Part shown: positions 16,464-24,824 of the stretch, in pieces
Layout: the number at the start of each line of letters is the position of its first letter
How positions within the stretch are numbered: the stretch's first letter is position 1
Assembly (NCBI RefSeq): GCF_000711985.1
Contig: NZ_JONU01000015.1
Location: forward strand, 48,358 to 112,357
Reading direction: 5' to 3'
DNA: 64,000 bases
Origin: Rheinheimera texasensis DSM 17496
GTDB taxonomy: Bacteria > Pseudomonadota > Gammaproteobacteria > Enterobacterales > Alteromonadaceae
Translations under genes and position numbers: made by a program
Notes under the pieces: model-generated
Told to the model about the DNA's origin: nothing
The model's input: only the letters and a program-made list of their open reading frames with translations
Database searches by the model: none

Positions 16464-19439
16464 GTGCCGTTGTTACCCGCCATGCCTGCTCTATCCTGGT
16501 TTAACCAACACCGGTTGCTGACCATGACTTTGGTCTGTGCCTGTCATCTGGCGCTGAGCTGGCTCGGCCTGCAGGTGCCGTTTTTTAATGAACATATCAG
16601 CCTGATTTGGCCGGCCACGGGTTTTACTATCGCCGTGATTTGGCGGCTCGGTTACAGCTACAGCATCGCGATTGCCGCGAGCGTCATCATTCTCACATTA
16701 TTCCAGGGCCTGCCACTGGCCAGCAGTATTGCGCTGGGCCTTGGCAATGCCTTGGGGCCTGCGCTGGCCGTCCGTTGTTTTGCTGCAAAAAAACTGCGTT
16801 ATCAACTGGATAATGCCCGCGATTTGATTTGGTTTTTACTGTTCTCGATAGGTCTTGGCACACTCATCACCTCGGTCAATGGTGCCAGCCAGCTTTGGAT
16901 TAGCGGTTATGTCAGCGATGCGCTGTGGTTTTCCACTATGCTGGCCTGGTGGTTTGGTGACAGCTTTGGCGTGCTGGTGTTTGGTATTCCGCTGCTGTGT
17001 TTCCAGCGCAGCCAGTGGCAGTTGTTATCCGGCTGGCGGTTCTGGACTGTATTGAGCTGTTCCGCGCTGAGTGCCTTATTAGTGTTCTGGCTGCCGGATG
17101 TGGCCGACTGGTCACCGACTTTGTTGTTTGTTCCACTGCTGATGTTGTTATGGACAGTGCTGCGACAGGGGCTGTGGGCAGCCTCAGTGAATGTCGCTGT
17201 GATCACCAGCCTTGCGGTGATTGGGACTATTCAGGGCCGTGGGATTTTTGCTGATCCAGAGCCAATGCAGGCTTTGTTCAGCATTAGTAGTTATATCCTG
17301 GTGATGAGCCTGTTCAGTTATTTACTGGCGTTTTTACAGCAATCAGGCGCCCGCACCCGCGACCATATCAACAGTGCATTGGAAGGTTCTGGCCTTGGCA
17401 TCTGGCAGCTGGATTTGCAGCAGAATTCTGTGCAGTTTTTTGGCCAGGCCGAAATGATGCTGGGCTATCAAAGCGCTGAGCTTGGCAAAAATTTCGATAG
17501 CTGGGCAGATTTGTTACACCCTGATGATGCTATTGCAGCGCGCACGGCGCTGGTACGGCATTTAAAAGGCGAAGACCCGCTGTATCAGGTTGAGTTTCGC
17601 TTAAAACATAAACTTGGGCATTGGCTCTGGGTATTAAGTCAGGGCCGCGTGATCGAACGGGATGCGCAGGGGCGGGCCAGCCGGATGGTGGGTAGTAATA
17701 CCGATATCAGCGCGCTGAAACAGGCCGATTTGGCGGTCAGCCAGCTGAAGGATTTTTATGCAACTGTGCTCAGCAAAGTCGTCACTGGTGTCTGGGTGGG
17801 GGATGCGCGCCATCAGCTGATTTATGTCAATTTGGGCCTGAGCCGGCTGATGTCGATGGCAGAACCTGAGCTGCTGGAAAAAAACATTCTGACCGATTTT
17901 CCTGAACAAACGCTGCAGCATTTCCGGCCTTTTTATTACCGCGCTATGCATGGCCTGACGCCGGTGCGGTTTGAAGCTTTACCTATTCAGACGCCAGGTG
18001 GCCGCCAACTTTACTTAAGTGGCTGGCTGGTGCCATTGCTTAAAGACGGTCGCTTTGACGGCATGATCGGTACTGTCGACGATATGACCCAGCATCGCCA
18101 GTACGAACAACAAATACTGCAGCTGGCCTTTGTCGACCAGCTGACCGGGCTGCCAAACCGGGCGGCTTTGCAGGACAAAGCGCGGGAAATGCTGGCTGGC
18201 GCTTTACAGCAACAGCAACAGCTGGCGGTTTATCATATCGATTTGGACCACTTCCAGCATATCAACGATTCTATGGGGCACGACACCGGCGATGCCTTGC
18301 TGAAACAAGTGGCCGACCGGCTGAAAATGCTGGCAACGACGCAGGACCTGCTGGGGCGGCCCGGCGGCGATGAATTTATTCTGATAAGACCAAGCCGCAC
18401 CGAAAACGATGTGCTGCAAACGGCGCATCAACTGATTTTATTAATGGCAGAAGCCTTTGCCGTCGAAGAACGGATGCTGCAGGTCAGCCCCAGTATCGGT
18501 ATCGCGCTGTTTCCGCAGCATGGCCTCAGTTTTGCTGAGCTGCAGCGGATGGCCGATATTGCCTTGTATGCCGCCAAAGCGTCCGGCCGTAACAGATATA
18601 GCCTGTACAATCCGCAGATGTCAGAGTCGTTGCAAGACCGGCTGCAACTGGAGCATGGCATGCGCAGTGGTTTGTATGCCGGCCAGTTCAGCCTGCATTA
18701 TCAGCCGGTGCAATCACTGGCTGATGAACAAATCATCAGCGTGGAAGCCCTGTTGCGCTGGCAACATCCGCAGCTCGGTTTTGTCAGTCCGGCGCGTTTT
18801 ATTCCGCTGGCTGAACATTCTGGTTTTATCGTGGAACTGGGTGAGTGGGTGCTGCAACAGGCATTAAAACAACTGGCGCGCTGGCGTCAGCAAGGGCTGG
18901 ATTTACGGGTTGCGGTGAACATTTCCACGGTTCAGCTGCGCCATCCTGATTTTCTGCGCCAGCTGCAGCAGGCGCTGACACAGCATGGCGTACCACCAGC
19001 CTTGCTGGAACTGGAGCTGACTGAATCTGTGCTGGCTGATCAGGTTGAGCAAAGTCGTGTGTTGCTGCAGCAGATCCGCAGTTTAGGTGTCAGTCTGGCA
19101 CTGGATGATTTTGGCACCGGCTATTCCAGTCTGGCTTATTTAAAAAGCTTTCCGCTGGATAAACTGAAAATCGACCGCTCTTTTGTGCGTGATTTGCTGA
19201 CTGACCCTGATGACCGCGCCATCGTACATTCGGTGGTGGTGCTCGGCCACAGTCTGGGGTTACGTGTCGTCGCCGAAGGCGTGGAGCTTGCCGGTCAGCT
19301 GCATCAGCTGCGTCAGCTTGATGTCGATGATGTGCAGGGTTATTTATTGAGCAAACCGCTACCGGCTGAAGAGCTGGAAAACTGGCTGCGCCGGGTGCAT
19401 AGCCTTGGGTTGCCGCATTCTCAGCCTGATCCGCTGTGA
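16464..19439 (+). CDS. MASE1-PAS-PAS-GGDEF-EAL membrane c-di-GMP protein
   Basis: 991 residues. I use GTG 16464 because GGGGA lies eight bases upstream; an ATG at 16482 is the alternative. Residues about 15-300 form a MASE1-type membrane sensor of about eight helices ('SLIWPATGFTIAVIWRLGYS' is typical). A PAS fold follows at about 305-420 ('WQLDLQQNSVQFFGQAEMMLGY', 'RMVGSNTDISALK'), then a second PAS-like region (about 425-545). The GGDEF domain has 'LTGLPNRAAL', 'IDLDHFQHINDSMGHDTGDALL' and an intact 'RPGGDEF'. The EAL domain is canonical: 'EALLRWQHP', 'ELTESVL', 'LDDFGTGYSSL', 'KIDRSFV', 'AEGVE'. Both cyclase and phosphodiesterase sites look intact, so net activity depends on the sensor input. 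Confidence 0.93.
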   Translation: MPLLPAMPALSWFNQHRLLTMTLVCACHLALSWLGLQVPFFNEHISLIWPATGFTIAVIWRLGYSYSIAIAASVIILTLFQGLPLASSIALGLGNALGPALAVRCFAAKKLRYQLDNARDLIWFLLFSIGLGTLITSVNGASQLWISGYVSDALWFSTMLAWWFGDSFGVLVFGIPLLCFQRSQWQLLSGWRFWTVLSCSALSALLVFWLPDVADWSPTLLFVPLLMLLWTVLRQGLWAASVNVAVITSLAVIGTIQGRGIFADPEPMQALFSISSYILVMSLFSYLLAFLQQSGARTRDHINSALEGSGLGIWQLDLQQNSVQFFGQAEMMLGYQSAELGKNFDSWADLLHPDDAIAARTALVRHLKGEDPLYQVEFRLKHKLGHWLWVLSQGRVIERDAQGRASRMVGSNTDISALKQADLAVSQLKDFYATVLSKVVTGVWVGDARHQLIYVNLGLSRLMSMAEPELLEKNILTDFPEQTLQHFRPFYYRAMHGLTPVRFEALPIQTPGGRQLYLSGWLVPLLKDGRFDGMIGTVDDMTQHRQYEQQILQLAFVDQLTGLPNRAALQDKAREMLAGALQQQQQLAVYHIDLDHFQHINDSMGHDTGDALLKQVADRLKMLATTQDLLGRPGGDEFILIRPSRTENDVLQTAHQLILLMAEAFAVEERMLQVSPSIGIALFPQHGLSFAELQRMADIALYAAKASGRNRYSLYNPQMSESLQDRLQLEHGMRSGLYAGQFSLHYQPVQSLADEQIISVEALLRWQHPQLGFVSPARFIPLAEHSGFIVELGEWVLQQALKQLARWRQQGLDLRVAVNISTVQLRHPDFLRQLQQALTQHGVPPALLELELTESVLADQVEQSRVLLQQIRSLGVSLALDDFGTGYSSLAYLKSFPLDKLKIDRSFVRDLLTDPDDRAIVHSVVVLGHSLGLRVVAEGVELAGQLHQLRQLDVDDVQGYLLSKPLPAEELENWLRRVHSLGLPHSQPDPL

Positions 19440-19546
19440 ATGTAGTCGGTCAGCGCCACACGCTCTGGGTATAGTTATGTAAAGCTGCTGCGGCGCCGGG
19501 CACCCTTTTCGTTAAAATAGGTCATAGCAGGCAGTTTGCTACAAAA

Positions 19547-20245
19547 ATGGGTGACGATGTGGCGCAATTACTGTTAATCGATGACGACAAAGAACTGACG
19601 ACTATGCTGGCAACTTACCTGCAACGGGAAGGTTTTCGCGTCGCAGTGGCGAATGACGGTCTGACCGGACTGCAAATGGCGCTGGCACAGCAATATGACT
19701 TGCTGGTGCTGGATGTGATGATGCCGCAGTTAGATGGCATCTCGCTATTAAAACGCTTACGGCAGGTCAGTGACAAACCGGTGCTGATGCTGACCGCGCG
19801 TGGTGATGATATTGACCGCGTGGTTGGTCTTGAACTCGGCGCCGACGATTATGTGCCCAAACCCTGTCTGCCGCGCGAGCTGGTTGCCCGCATCCGTGCC
19901 ATCCTACGCCGTGTGCAGTTGCAACAGCAGCCTGATTTGCAGCTGCATGAAGGCCCGTTATTACTGACGCCGGCCAATCGCAGTGCTTCGGTGTATGGCA
20001 GAGCGCTGGAATTGACCGGTGCTGAATTCAGCCTACTGTGGCTGCTGGTGAGTCAGGCAGGTCGGATTGTCAGCAAAGCGGATTTGTCGGCACAGGGGCT
20101 TGGCAAAACGCTGTCGCAGTATGATCGCAGCATCGACGTACATATCTCCAACATCCGCGCCAAACTTGGGCCGCGGCCAGATCAACAACCCTGGATCGAA
20201 GCCGTACGCGGTAAAGGTTACCAGTGGCTCAAATACAGTGCATAA
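19547..20245 (+). CDS. OmpR/CpxR-type response regulator
   Basis: 232 residues. The receiver domain (about 7-120) has the acidic pair 'IDDDKEL', phospho-acceptor Asp in 'LLVLDVMMPQLDG', Thr in 'MLTARGDD' and Lys in 'DDYVPKPCLPREL'. The winged-helix DNA-binding domain (about 130-230) ends with 'YDRSIDVHISNIRAKLG' and 'WIEAVRGKGYQWL', typical of OmpR/PhoB regulators. The 'VPKPCLPREL' variant is seen in CpxR-like proteins. It is followed 38 bases later by its kinase gene. No clear ribosome site precedes ATG 19547; a GTG at 19559 is an alternative. A 13-base tandem duplication spans its stop codon. Confidence 0.92.
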   Translation: MGDDVAQLLLIDDDKELTTMLATYLQREGFRVAVANDGLTGLQMALAQQYDLLVLDVMMPQLDGISLLKRLRQVSDKPVLMLTARGDDIDRVVGLELGADDYVPKPCLPRELVARIRAILRRVQLQQQPDLQLHEGPLLLTPANRSASVYGRALELTGAEFSLLWLLVSQAGRIVSKADLSAQGLGKTLSQYDRSIDVHISNIRAKLGPRPDQQPWIEAVRGKGYQWLKYSA

Positions 20246-20259
20246 GTACAGTGCATAAG
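20234..20259 (+). repeat. 13-base tandem duplication over the regulator stop codon
   Basis: TACAGTGCATAAG occurs twice head to tail (20234-20246 and 20247-20259). The first copy contains the TAA stop of the response regulator, so the second lies in the intergenic gap before the kinase. It leaves the protein unchanged but lengthens the spacing. Confidence 0.9.
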
Positions 20260-20283
20260 TACGTTTTATAAGGTGTAACTCCG

Positions 20284-21684
20284 ATGGGGCAGTTGTTCTG
20301 GAAATTCCTGCTGGCGTTCTGGCTGGCGCTCATCCTGGCTTTTGGTGCTGTGTTCACGCTGAACCAGCTGAGTCAGTCGCCCGAGCAAAACCGGGCGCTA
20401 TTAAGTCCACAAGGCCGGTTTTTTCTGCAAAATGCCCAGCAACTGATTGATGCCGGCGGTGTGCCGCTATTGCGTACGTTGGTGCAAAACTGGCAGGACG
20501 ACCCCATGGCGCGGGAACAACTGTTGGTGCTGGATGCGACCGGCGCTGACTTGCTGGGCCGCGAAGTGCCGGCTGATATCGGGCAAAACCCGCGGACCAA
20601 ACATCTGGTGGTGCAGGCTGCCGGTCAGCCGTTGCAACTGGTGCTGGTGAATAAAGACAATTTCTGGCAGCAGCGCTCTTTTGCCATGAAGGAACGCCTG
20701 AGCCCACGAGATACCGGCCCGCGCGAGCGGGGCGCGCCACCGCCGCTGCCGCCGTTCTGGTTTCATCCGTTATTCCTGCTGATGGCGGTGATTGTGACCA
20801 GCATCGCGGCAAGTCTGGGCCTTGCCTGGTATTTTGCTGCACCGGTACGGCAGCTTAAAGTGGCACTCAGTGAATTGCCGCAGCGGCAATGGCAGACGCA
20901 GCTCAGCAGCGAGATGACCGGCCGGCGCGACGAATTTGGTGCGCTGGCCCGTAGTTTTAACCAGATGGCGCAACAGGTGTATCAGGCCATCGTCTCGCAG
21001 CGCCGGCTGCTGCACGATGTGTCGCACGAGCTGCGCTCACCGCTGGCGCGCCTGCAGTTGCTGATTGGTCTGGTACGGCAGCATCCGGCGGATTTGGACA
21101 ACGCGCTGGACAAAGTCGAAGCGGAGGCGGCGCGACTCGACCAGCTGGTCGGTGAGATCCTGACGTTTTCCCGCTTAGAAAGTGGTGAAGTTCAGCCGCG
21201 GCTCGAAGCGGTGCCAGTACATGAACTGCTGGATTCGATTTGCGCCGATGCGACGCTCGAGGCCGAAAACCGGCAGCAACTGCTGGTGTTGGTGCAGAAT
21301 CCGGTTGCCATAGTACGGGCTGATGCTGAGCTGCTGTATCGTGCGCTAGAAAATGTGGTGCGCAATGCCATTAAGTACGCCGGCACTGGTGCTTTTATCC
21401 GGGTCGACAGCCAGTGTCTTGACGGTGAATTGGTGGTGCAGATCAGCGATAACGGCCCCGGTGTTGCGCCTGAATTATTACCGCTGCTGTTTAACCCGTT
21501 TTTCCGTGCTGACAAAACGAATGATGGCGTCGGACTTGGTTTGAGTATCGCGTTACGCGCGGTTCATACCTGCGGCGGCCAGATCCGCGCAGAAAATTTG
21601 TGGCAACCTAATGGCTCTGCACCGGCCGGATTATTGGTGGAGATCCGCTTGCCTTGTCACGGGGGCAATGAATTGCCGCACTGA
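20284..21684 (+). CDS. CpxA-type membrane sensor histidine kinase
   Basis: 466 residues. The N-terminal helix (about 5-27) and a second helix (about 161-187) enclose a periplasmic domain of about 130 residues that ends in a Pro-rich stretch ('RGAPPPLPPFWFHP'). HAMP follows ('AAPVRQLKVALSELP'), then the H box 'LLHDVSHELRSPLARLQ' with the phospho-acceptor His, the N box 'ENVVRNAIKYA', and the ATP lid 'ISDNGPGV' and 'DGVGLGLSIALRAV'. Architecture and the '..SHELRSPLARLQLLI' wording match CpxA. Paired with the upstream regulator, it probably monitors the envelope. No cpxP-like gene is adjacent. Confidence 0.92.
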   Translation: MGQLFWKFLLAFWLALILAFGAVFTLNQLSQSPEQNRALLSPQGRFFLQNAQQLIDAGGVPLLRTLVQNWQDDPMAREQLLVLDATGADLLGREVPADIGQNPRTKHLVVQAAGQPLQLVLVNKDNFWQQRSFAMKERLSPRDTGPRERGAPPPLPPFWFHPLFLLMAVIVTSIAASLGLAWYFAAPVRQLKVALSELPQRQWQTQLSSEMTGRRDEFGALARSFNQMAQQVYQAIVSQRRLLHDVSHELRSPLARLQLLIGLVRQHPADLDNALDKVEAEAARLDQLVGEILTFSRLESGEVQPRLEAVPVHELLDSICADATLEAENRQQLLVLVQNPVAIVRADAELLYRALENVVRNAIKYAGTGAFIRVDSQCLDGELVVQISDNGPGVAPELLPLLFNPFFRADKTNDGVGLGLSIALRAVHTCGGQIRAENLWQPNGSAPAGLLVEIRLPCHGGNELPH

Positions 21685-21712
21685 CGCTGTGCCGGCACTC
21701 ACTGTCGCTGCC

Positions 21713-21806
21713 AACGCAGCAGCGAACCGCTATATTGCCGCAAAATGCCTGATGATGGCCATGTTTTGGCTAGGTTTTGGCCGCTGCCGGTCATCGTTGC
21801 TGCGTT
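21713..21806. repeat. long-armed inverted repeat in intergenic DNA
   Basis: AACGCAGCAGCGA (21713-21725) is complementary, with one mismatch or G-U wobble, to TCGTTGCTGCGTT (21794-21806). The arms are 68 bases apart, in the 220-base gap between the kinase and the EF-hand gene. It could be a structured 3' or 5' region, or the ends of a small degenerate element. No open reading frame of note lies inside. Confidence 0.4.
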
Positions 21807-21904
21807 AACTTTACTTTCGCCTGACACATCTCAACACCTTCCGGCGGCACTATTGCAGGACTTGGCGGCGGACACTGGGTCCGTCGTGACGAAGGAGCAA
21901 TAAG

Positions 21905-22582
21905 ATGCAAATACAAAGTCAGAGCCTGTGGGCCAACCGGCAGCTGCAGCAGCCGCCGAAGCTCAGTCAGGAACAAATCAAAGCCGATGCCGGCGCTGTG
22001 TTTCAAAAACTCGACACGCAGCAAAAAGGTTATTTAGAGCAGGCCGATTTCAGTGCGGCGTTAAGCCAGTTGCAGCAGTCGGCTGACGATGGGCAAAGTG
22101 CCGAATGGTTTAGCCAGCTCGATGCCGATCAGGACGGTAAGTTAACCAGTGACGAATTCAGTACTTCAGTCTCTGAGCAGTTGTATAACGCACAGGGTAA
22201 ATTTGGTATGCCAGGTGGTGGTCCACAAGGGATGCCTCCGATGGGGCCACCGCCGGGCGAAGATGAAGGTAAAACTGTTGATGAACTGAGCGCGATGGTG
22301 GAAGAGCTCAGCAGCACCGACAGCAAAGCGGCCGCCGGGTTGCAATCGATCATCGATCAGTTCGACAGCGCTGATGCCAACAAAGATGGCAAAGTGACAA
22401 TGCAGGAAGCGCAGGCGCTTAAACAACAAAGCCAGTCAAAGACGGATAGCACTACCACCACGGCAAGTACCGAAGACAGCAGTCAGCTGCGCTTGCAACA
22501 AACCCTGATGCAGCTGATGAAAACTTATGGCGCAACAGCCAGTCAGTCGGCTGATAACCAGAGTTTATCCTTCAGCGTATGA
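21905..22582 (+). CDS. EF-hand calcium-binding protein without leader
   Basis: 225 residues, no signal peptide. Two canonical EF-hand loops are visible: D73-ADQDGKLTSD-E84 and D157-ANKDGKVTMQ-E168, both with the 1-3-5-12 acidic pattern. A third, weaker loop is near 37-48 ('DTQQKGYLEQAD'). The segments between are acidic and Gln-rich, with a Gly/Met/Pro-rich linker (about 100-118). The C-terminus is Ser/Thr-rich and low in complexity. Such proteins bind Ca2+, and members in other gammaproteobacteria are uncharacterised. GGAG precedes the ATG. Whether it relates to the two-component genes upstream is unknown. Confidence 0.85.
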   Translation: MQIQSQSLWANRQLQQPPKLSQEQIKADAGAVFQKLDTQQKGYLEQADFSAALSQLQQSADDGQSAEWFSQLDADQDGKLTSDEFSTSVSEQLYNAQGKFGMPGGGPQGMPPMGPPPGEDEGKTVDELSAMVEELSSTDSKAAAGLQSIIDQFDSADANKDGKVTMQEAQALKQQSQSKTDSTTTTASTEDSSQLRLQQTLMQLMKTYGATASQSADNQSLSFSV

Positions 22583-22589
22583 GGCCGGA

Positions 22590-22633
22590 CAGCAGCAATC
22601 AATGTAAATGCGATGTTTGATTGTTGCTGTAAA
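22590..22633 (+). terminator. hairpin after the EF-hand gene
   Basis: CAGCAGCAATCAA (22590-22602) pairs with TTGATTGTTGCTG (22617-22629) with one mismatch and a 14-base loop, eight bases after the stop codon. Only a weak T-rich tract follows, so it may be a terminator or a 3' stabilising stem. Confidence 0.5.
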
Positions 22634-22790
22634 TTTCTGAATTTTGGAGTTTTTTTCTGCAGTCGCACCGGAAAGCACGGAAATAGCAGCGTTCTGACTT
22701 GCCAATCGCACGAAAGGGCCAATACTTTGCACAAAGCATTGCTGAAATGCTTCGGTTTGATCCCTGAATGGATTTTGACAAGAGGTTGTT

Positions 22791-23165
22791 ATGCAGAAGA
22801 AATTTTTGACCGCCGCAGTTGTTTTATCTGTCGCTGCTTTTACCGCACCACTGACTCAGGCGCAGGAACAATGGGGTGTGTCGTTGTGTGAATACACCAA
22901 AGCTGACGATAAAAACCGCATCCGTAAGCTGTTGTCAGATAACAAACTGAATTTACGGAAAATCTATGACGCCGTGCAATGTAACAAAGAGTCGCTGATC
23001 AAATTCGCTATGCGCAGCGACGCATACGAAGTGGGTTCATTCTTCGTCAAACAGATGCCAGCCAAGTCGTTACAGGCTGAAGATCTGGAAAACTGGGCCA
23101 ATGCCAATGGCATGGGCCAGTCCCCGCTGATTAACGATATCAAAGCGCGGATTGGTGCCGATTAA
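22791..23165 (+). CDS. DUF3718 domain exported protein
   Basis: 124 residues with a clear Sec leader ending near 'TAPLTQAQ'. The mature part fits DUF3718: 'SLCEYTKADDKNRIRKLL', 'LRKIYDAVQCNKESLIKFAMRSDAYEVGSFFVKQMP', with two conserved cysteines likely to form a disulfide. The family is found mainly in Shewanella and other Alteromonadales-like bacteria and has no known function. GAGGTTGTT just before the ATG is a fair ribosome site. It is monocistronic, with a strong terminator 24 bases downstream. Confidence 0.85.
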   Translation: MQKKFLTAAVVLSVAAFTAPLTQAQEQWGVSLCEYTKADDKNRIRKLLSDNKLNLRKIYDAVQCNKESLIKFAMRSDAYEVGSFFVKQMPAKSLQAEDLENWANANGMGQSPLINDIKARIGAD

Positions 23166-23188
23166 CAGACCGGTTCCATCAGTACAAT

Positions 23189-23222
23189 AAAACAACGCCG
23201 GCGCATGCCGGCGTTGTTTTAT
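23189..23222 (+). terminator. strong rho-independent terminator
   Basis: The arms AACAACGCCGGC (23191-23202) and GCCGGCGTTGTT (23207-23218) form a perfect 12-base-pair stem with a GCAT loop, flanked by A and T tracts. It ends the DUF3718 gene and shows that the H-NOX gene must start further right. Confidence 0.9.
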
Positions 23223-23309
23223 TTGTCGCTATTTTCTTTAATGTCGCTATTGCCGCATGCGGTATTTCCAGCTATGCCTTATAGGTGTCAGAACGAGCCG
23301 GAGATTGTG

Positions 23310-23861
23310 ATGCAAGGTGTCGTCTATACCGCATTGGCAGACATGGTGATTGAACAGTTAGGTCTACCTGTCTGGGAGCAAATACTGGATGCGGCAGCAT
23401 TGCCGAGTCAGGGCGTTTATACCGCAGGGGCACGTTATGACGATGCCGAATTATTACAGTTGGTTAGCTTATTGAGTCAGCACACCGGCATAGCTCCGGC
23501 TGATCTGGTGCGAAGTTTCGGCAGCTATTTATTTTCACAACTCTACGCGACTTTGCCACCAGATCTGAAATCCTGCCAAACATTGCGTGAATTTCTGTTA
23601 AAAATTGATTCGACTATCCACAAAGAAGTGAAGCGGGTTTATCCGGATTCGTATTTGCCCAGCTTTACTTACGATGACAGTAAACCGGATGAATTAATCA
23701 TGTATTACCGTTCGCGCCGGAAAATGTGTTTTGCCGCTGAAGGGCTGATTGAGGGCGCTGCCCGCCAGTTCAATACTGATATTCAGCTTAGCCATCCGGT
23801 TTGTATGCATCATGGGGCAGATTGCTGTACTTTAATCGTGACCTTTTCGGATAAACCATGA
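23310..23861 (+). CDS. H-NOX haem nitric-oxide sensor
   Basis: 183 residues counted from the ATG at 23310. This start is chosen because GGAG lies six bases upstream, the upstream part of the frame lies in a terminator, and H-NOX proteins begin exactly with 'MQGVVY...'. The haem ligand is His104 in 'STIHKEVKRVYPDSYLPSF'. The YxSxR haem-propionate motif is Y133-R-S-R-R137. No haem-distal Tyr is obvious, as in facultative aerobes that bind NO rather than O2. H-NOX reports NO to a partner kinase, and the kinase gene overlaps by four bases, matching the hnoX-hnoK arrangement of Shewanella. The protein is cytosolic. Confidence 0.93.
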   Translation: MQGVVYTALADMVIEQLGLPVWEQILDAAALPSQGVYTAGARYDDAELLQLVSLLSQHTGIAPADLVRSFGSYLFSQLYATLPPDLKSCQTLREFLLKIDSTIHKEVKRVYPDSYLPSFTYDDSKPDELIMYYRSRRKMCFAAEGLIEGAARQFNTDIQLSHPVCMHHGADCCTLIVTFSDKP

Positions 23862-24775
23862 ACTCGCCTGTTGATTATTCGCGCGCCTGGCAGCGGGAAA
23901 AGCTGGCGCGGCAACAAGCTGAACTGCTGTTACAAGACAAGACCCGTGATCTCTATGACAAAATATTGGAGTTGGAAGCCAGTAAAAAGGAATTGGAACA
24001 GGCTCACGAACAATTGCTGCAAACGCAAAAATTGCAGGCAATTGGCCAGTTGATGGCCGGGCTGGCACATGAAATCAATAATCCGTTGGCATTTTGCATT
24101 GCAGACATCCGGACTTTAGCCGGATACCAACAGCGTTTGTCTGAGTTGCTGGCGCAGATTGTTCAGCAGTTTCCGGCATCGCAGACTCTACTCCGGCAGG
24201 CGAATGCAGATTGGTTACAAGCAGACTCTGCAGATATTGTCGCTCAGTTGGAAACTGGCATGGGACGTATCCAACAGATCGTTGCGCAATTACATCATTA
24301 CAGTGCACTGGGGCAGTCTGCCACCATGCGCATGCCGATGACACAATTGTTATCTCACGTCGTACACAATTATCAGGTTGGGCAGCTTGCCGGCATTGGG
24401 ATCGAGCAACGAATCTGTGATGCGGTAGTTGAAGTCCACTGTACTGAAATGGTCACGGCAATCAGCCATATTTTTGATAATGCAGTGAAAGCCCAACCAT
24501 CAAAAATATCCATTCGCTGCCAGTACCTGAATGAGCAGCAGATTAGCATCGAAATAGAAGATGATGGCCACGGTATGCCAGCAGAAGTATTGTCGCGGGT
24601 ATTTGACCCATTTTTTACGACCCGGGACGTCGGTGCCGGTTGTGGACTAGGCCTGACGGTCAGTTATGCTGTCATTCGTCAGCATGGCGGTCAGATTGAA
24701 TTTCAGAGTAAGCCGGATCATGGCACGCTTTGTAAGATCATCCTGCCTTGCCTGACATCCGCTGAAACAGCATAA
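23858..24775 (+). CDS. H-NOX-associated histidine kinase (HnoK type)
   Basis: 305 residues, soluble. An N-terminal coiled coil (about 8-60, 'RAWQREKLARQQAELLLQDK') leads to the H box 'LMAGLAHEINNPLAF', phospho-acceptor His71. The ATPase domain has N box 'SHIFDNAVKA', G1 'EDDGHGMP', F box 'FDPFFTTRDVG' and G2 'CGLGLTVSYAV'. It lacks a receiver domain, like Shewanella HnoK. In that system NO-bound H-NOX inhibits the kinase, which feeds several response regulators controlling biofilm genes. No response regulator lies next to it here. The ATGA overlap with the H-NOX gene shows co-translation. Confidence 0.92.
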   Translation: MNSPVDYSRAWQREKLARQQAELLLQDKTRDLYDKILELEASKKELEQAHEQLLQTQKLQAIGQLMAGLAHEINNPLAFCIADIRTLAGYQQRLSELLAQIVQQFPASQTLLRQANADWLQADSADIVAQLETGMGRIQQIVAQLHHYSALGQSATMRMPMTQLLSHVVHNYQVGQLAGIGIEQRICDAVVEVHCTEMVTAISHIFDNAVKAQPSKISIRCQYLNEQQISIEIEDDGHGMPAEVLSRVFDPFFTTRDVGAGCGLGLTVSYAVIRQHGGQIEFQSKPDHGTLCKIILPCLTSAETA

Positions 24776-24804
24776 AAAAACGCCGGTGACTGCCGGCGTT
24801 GTTT
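24774..24804. terminator. bidirectional rho-independent terminator
   Basis: CGCCGG (24781-24786) and CCGGCG (24793-24798), extended by AA/TT, form a stem between A7 and GTTTT. It serves both the H-NOX/kinase operon (rightward) and the ggt gene (leftward). Confidence 0.85.
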
Positions 24805-24824
24805 TGTCTGCCAGGTCAGCCAGC

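Noticed and set aside
23205..23309. Longer H-NOX start at ATG 23205
   Set aside because: The first codons are in the strong terminator, and H-NOX proteins begin at the downstream ATG, which has a good ribosome site.
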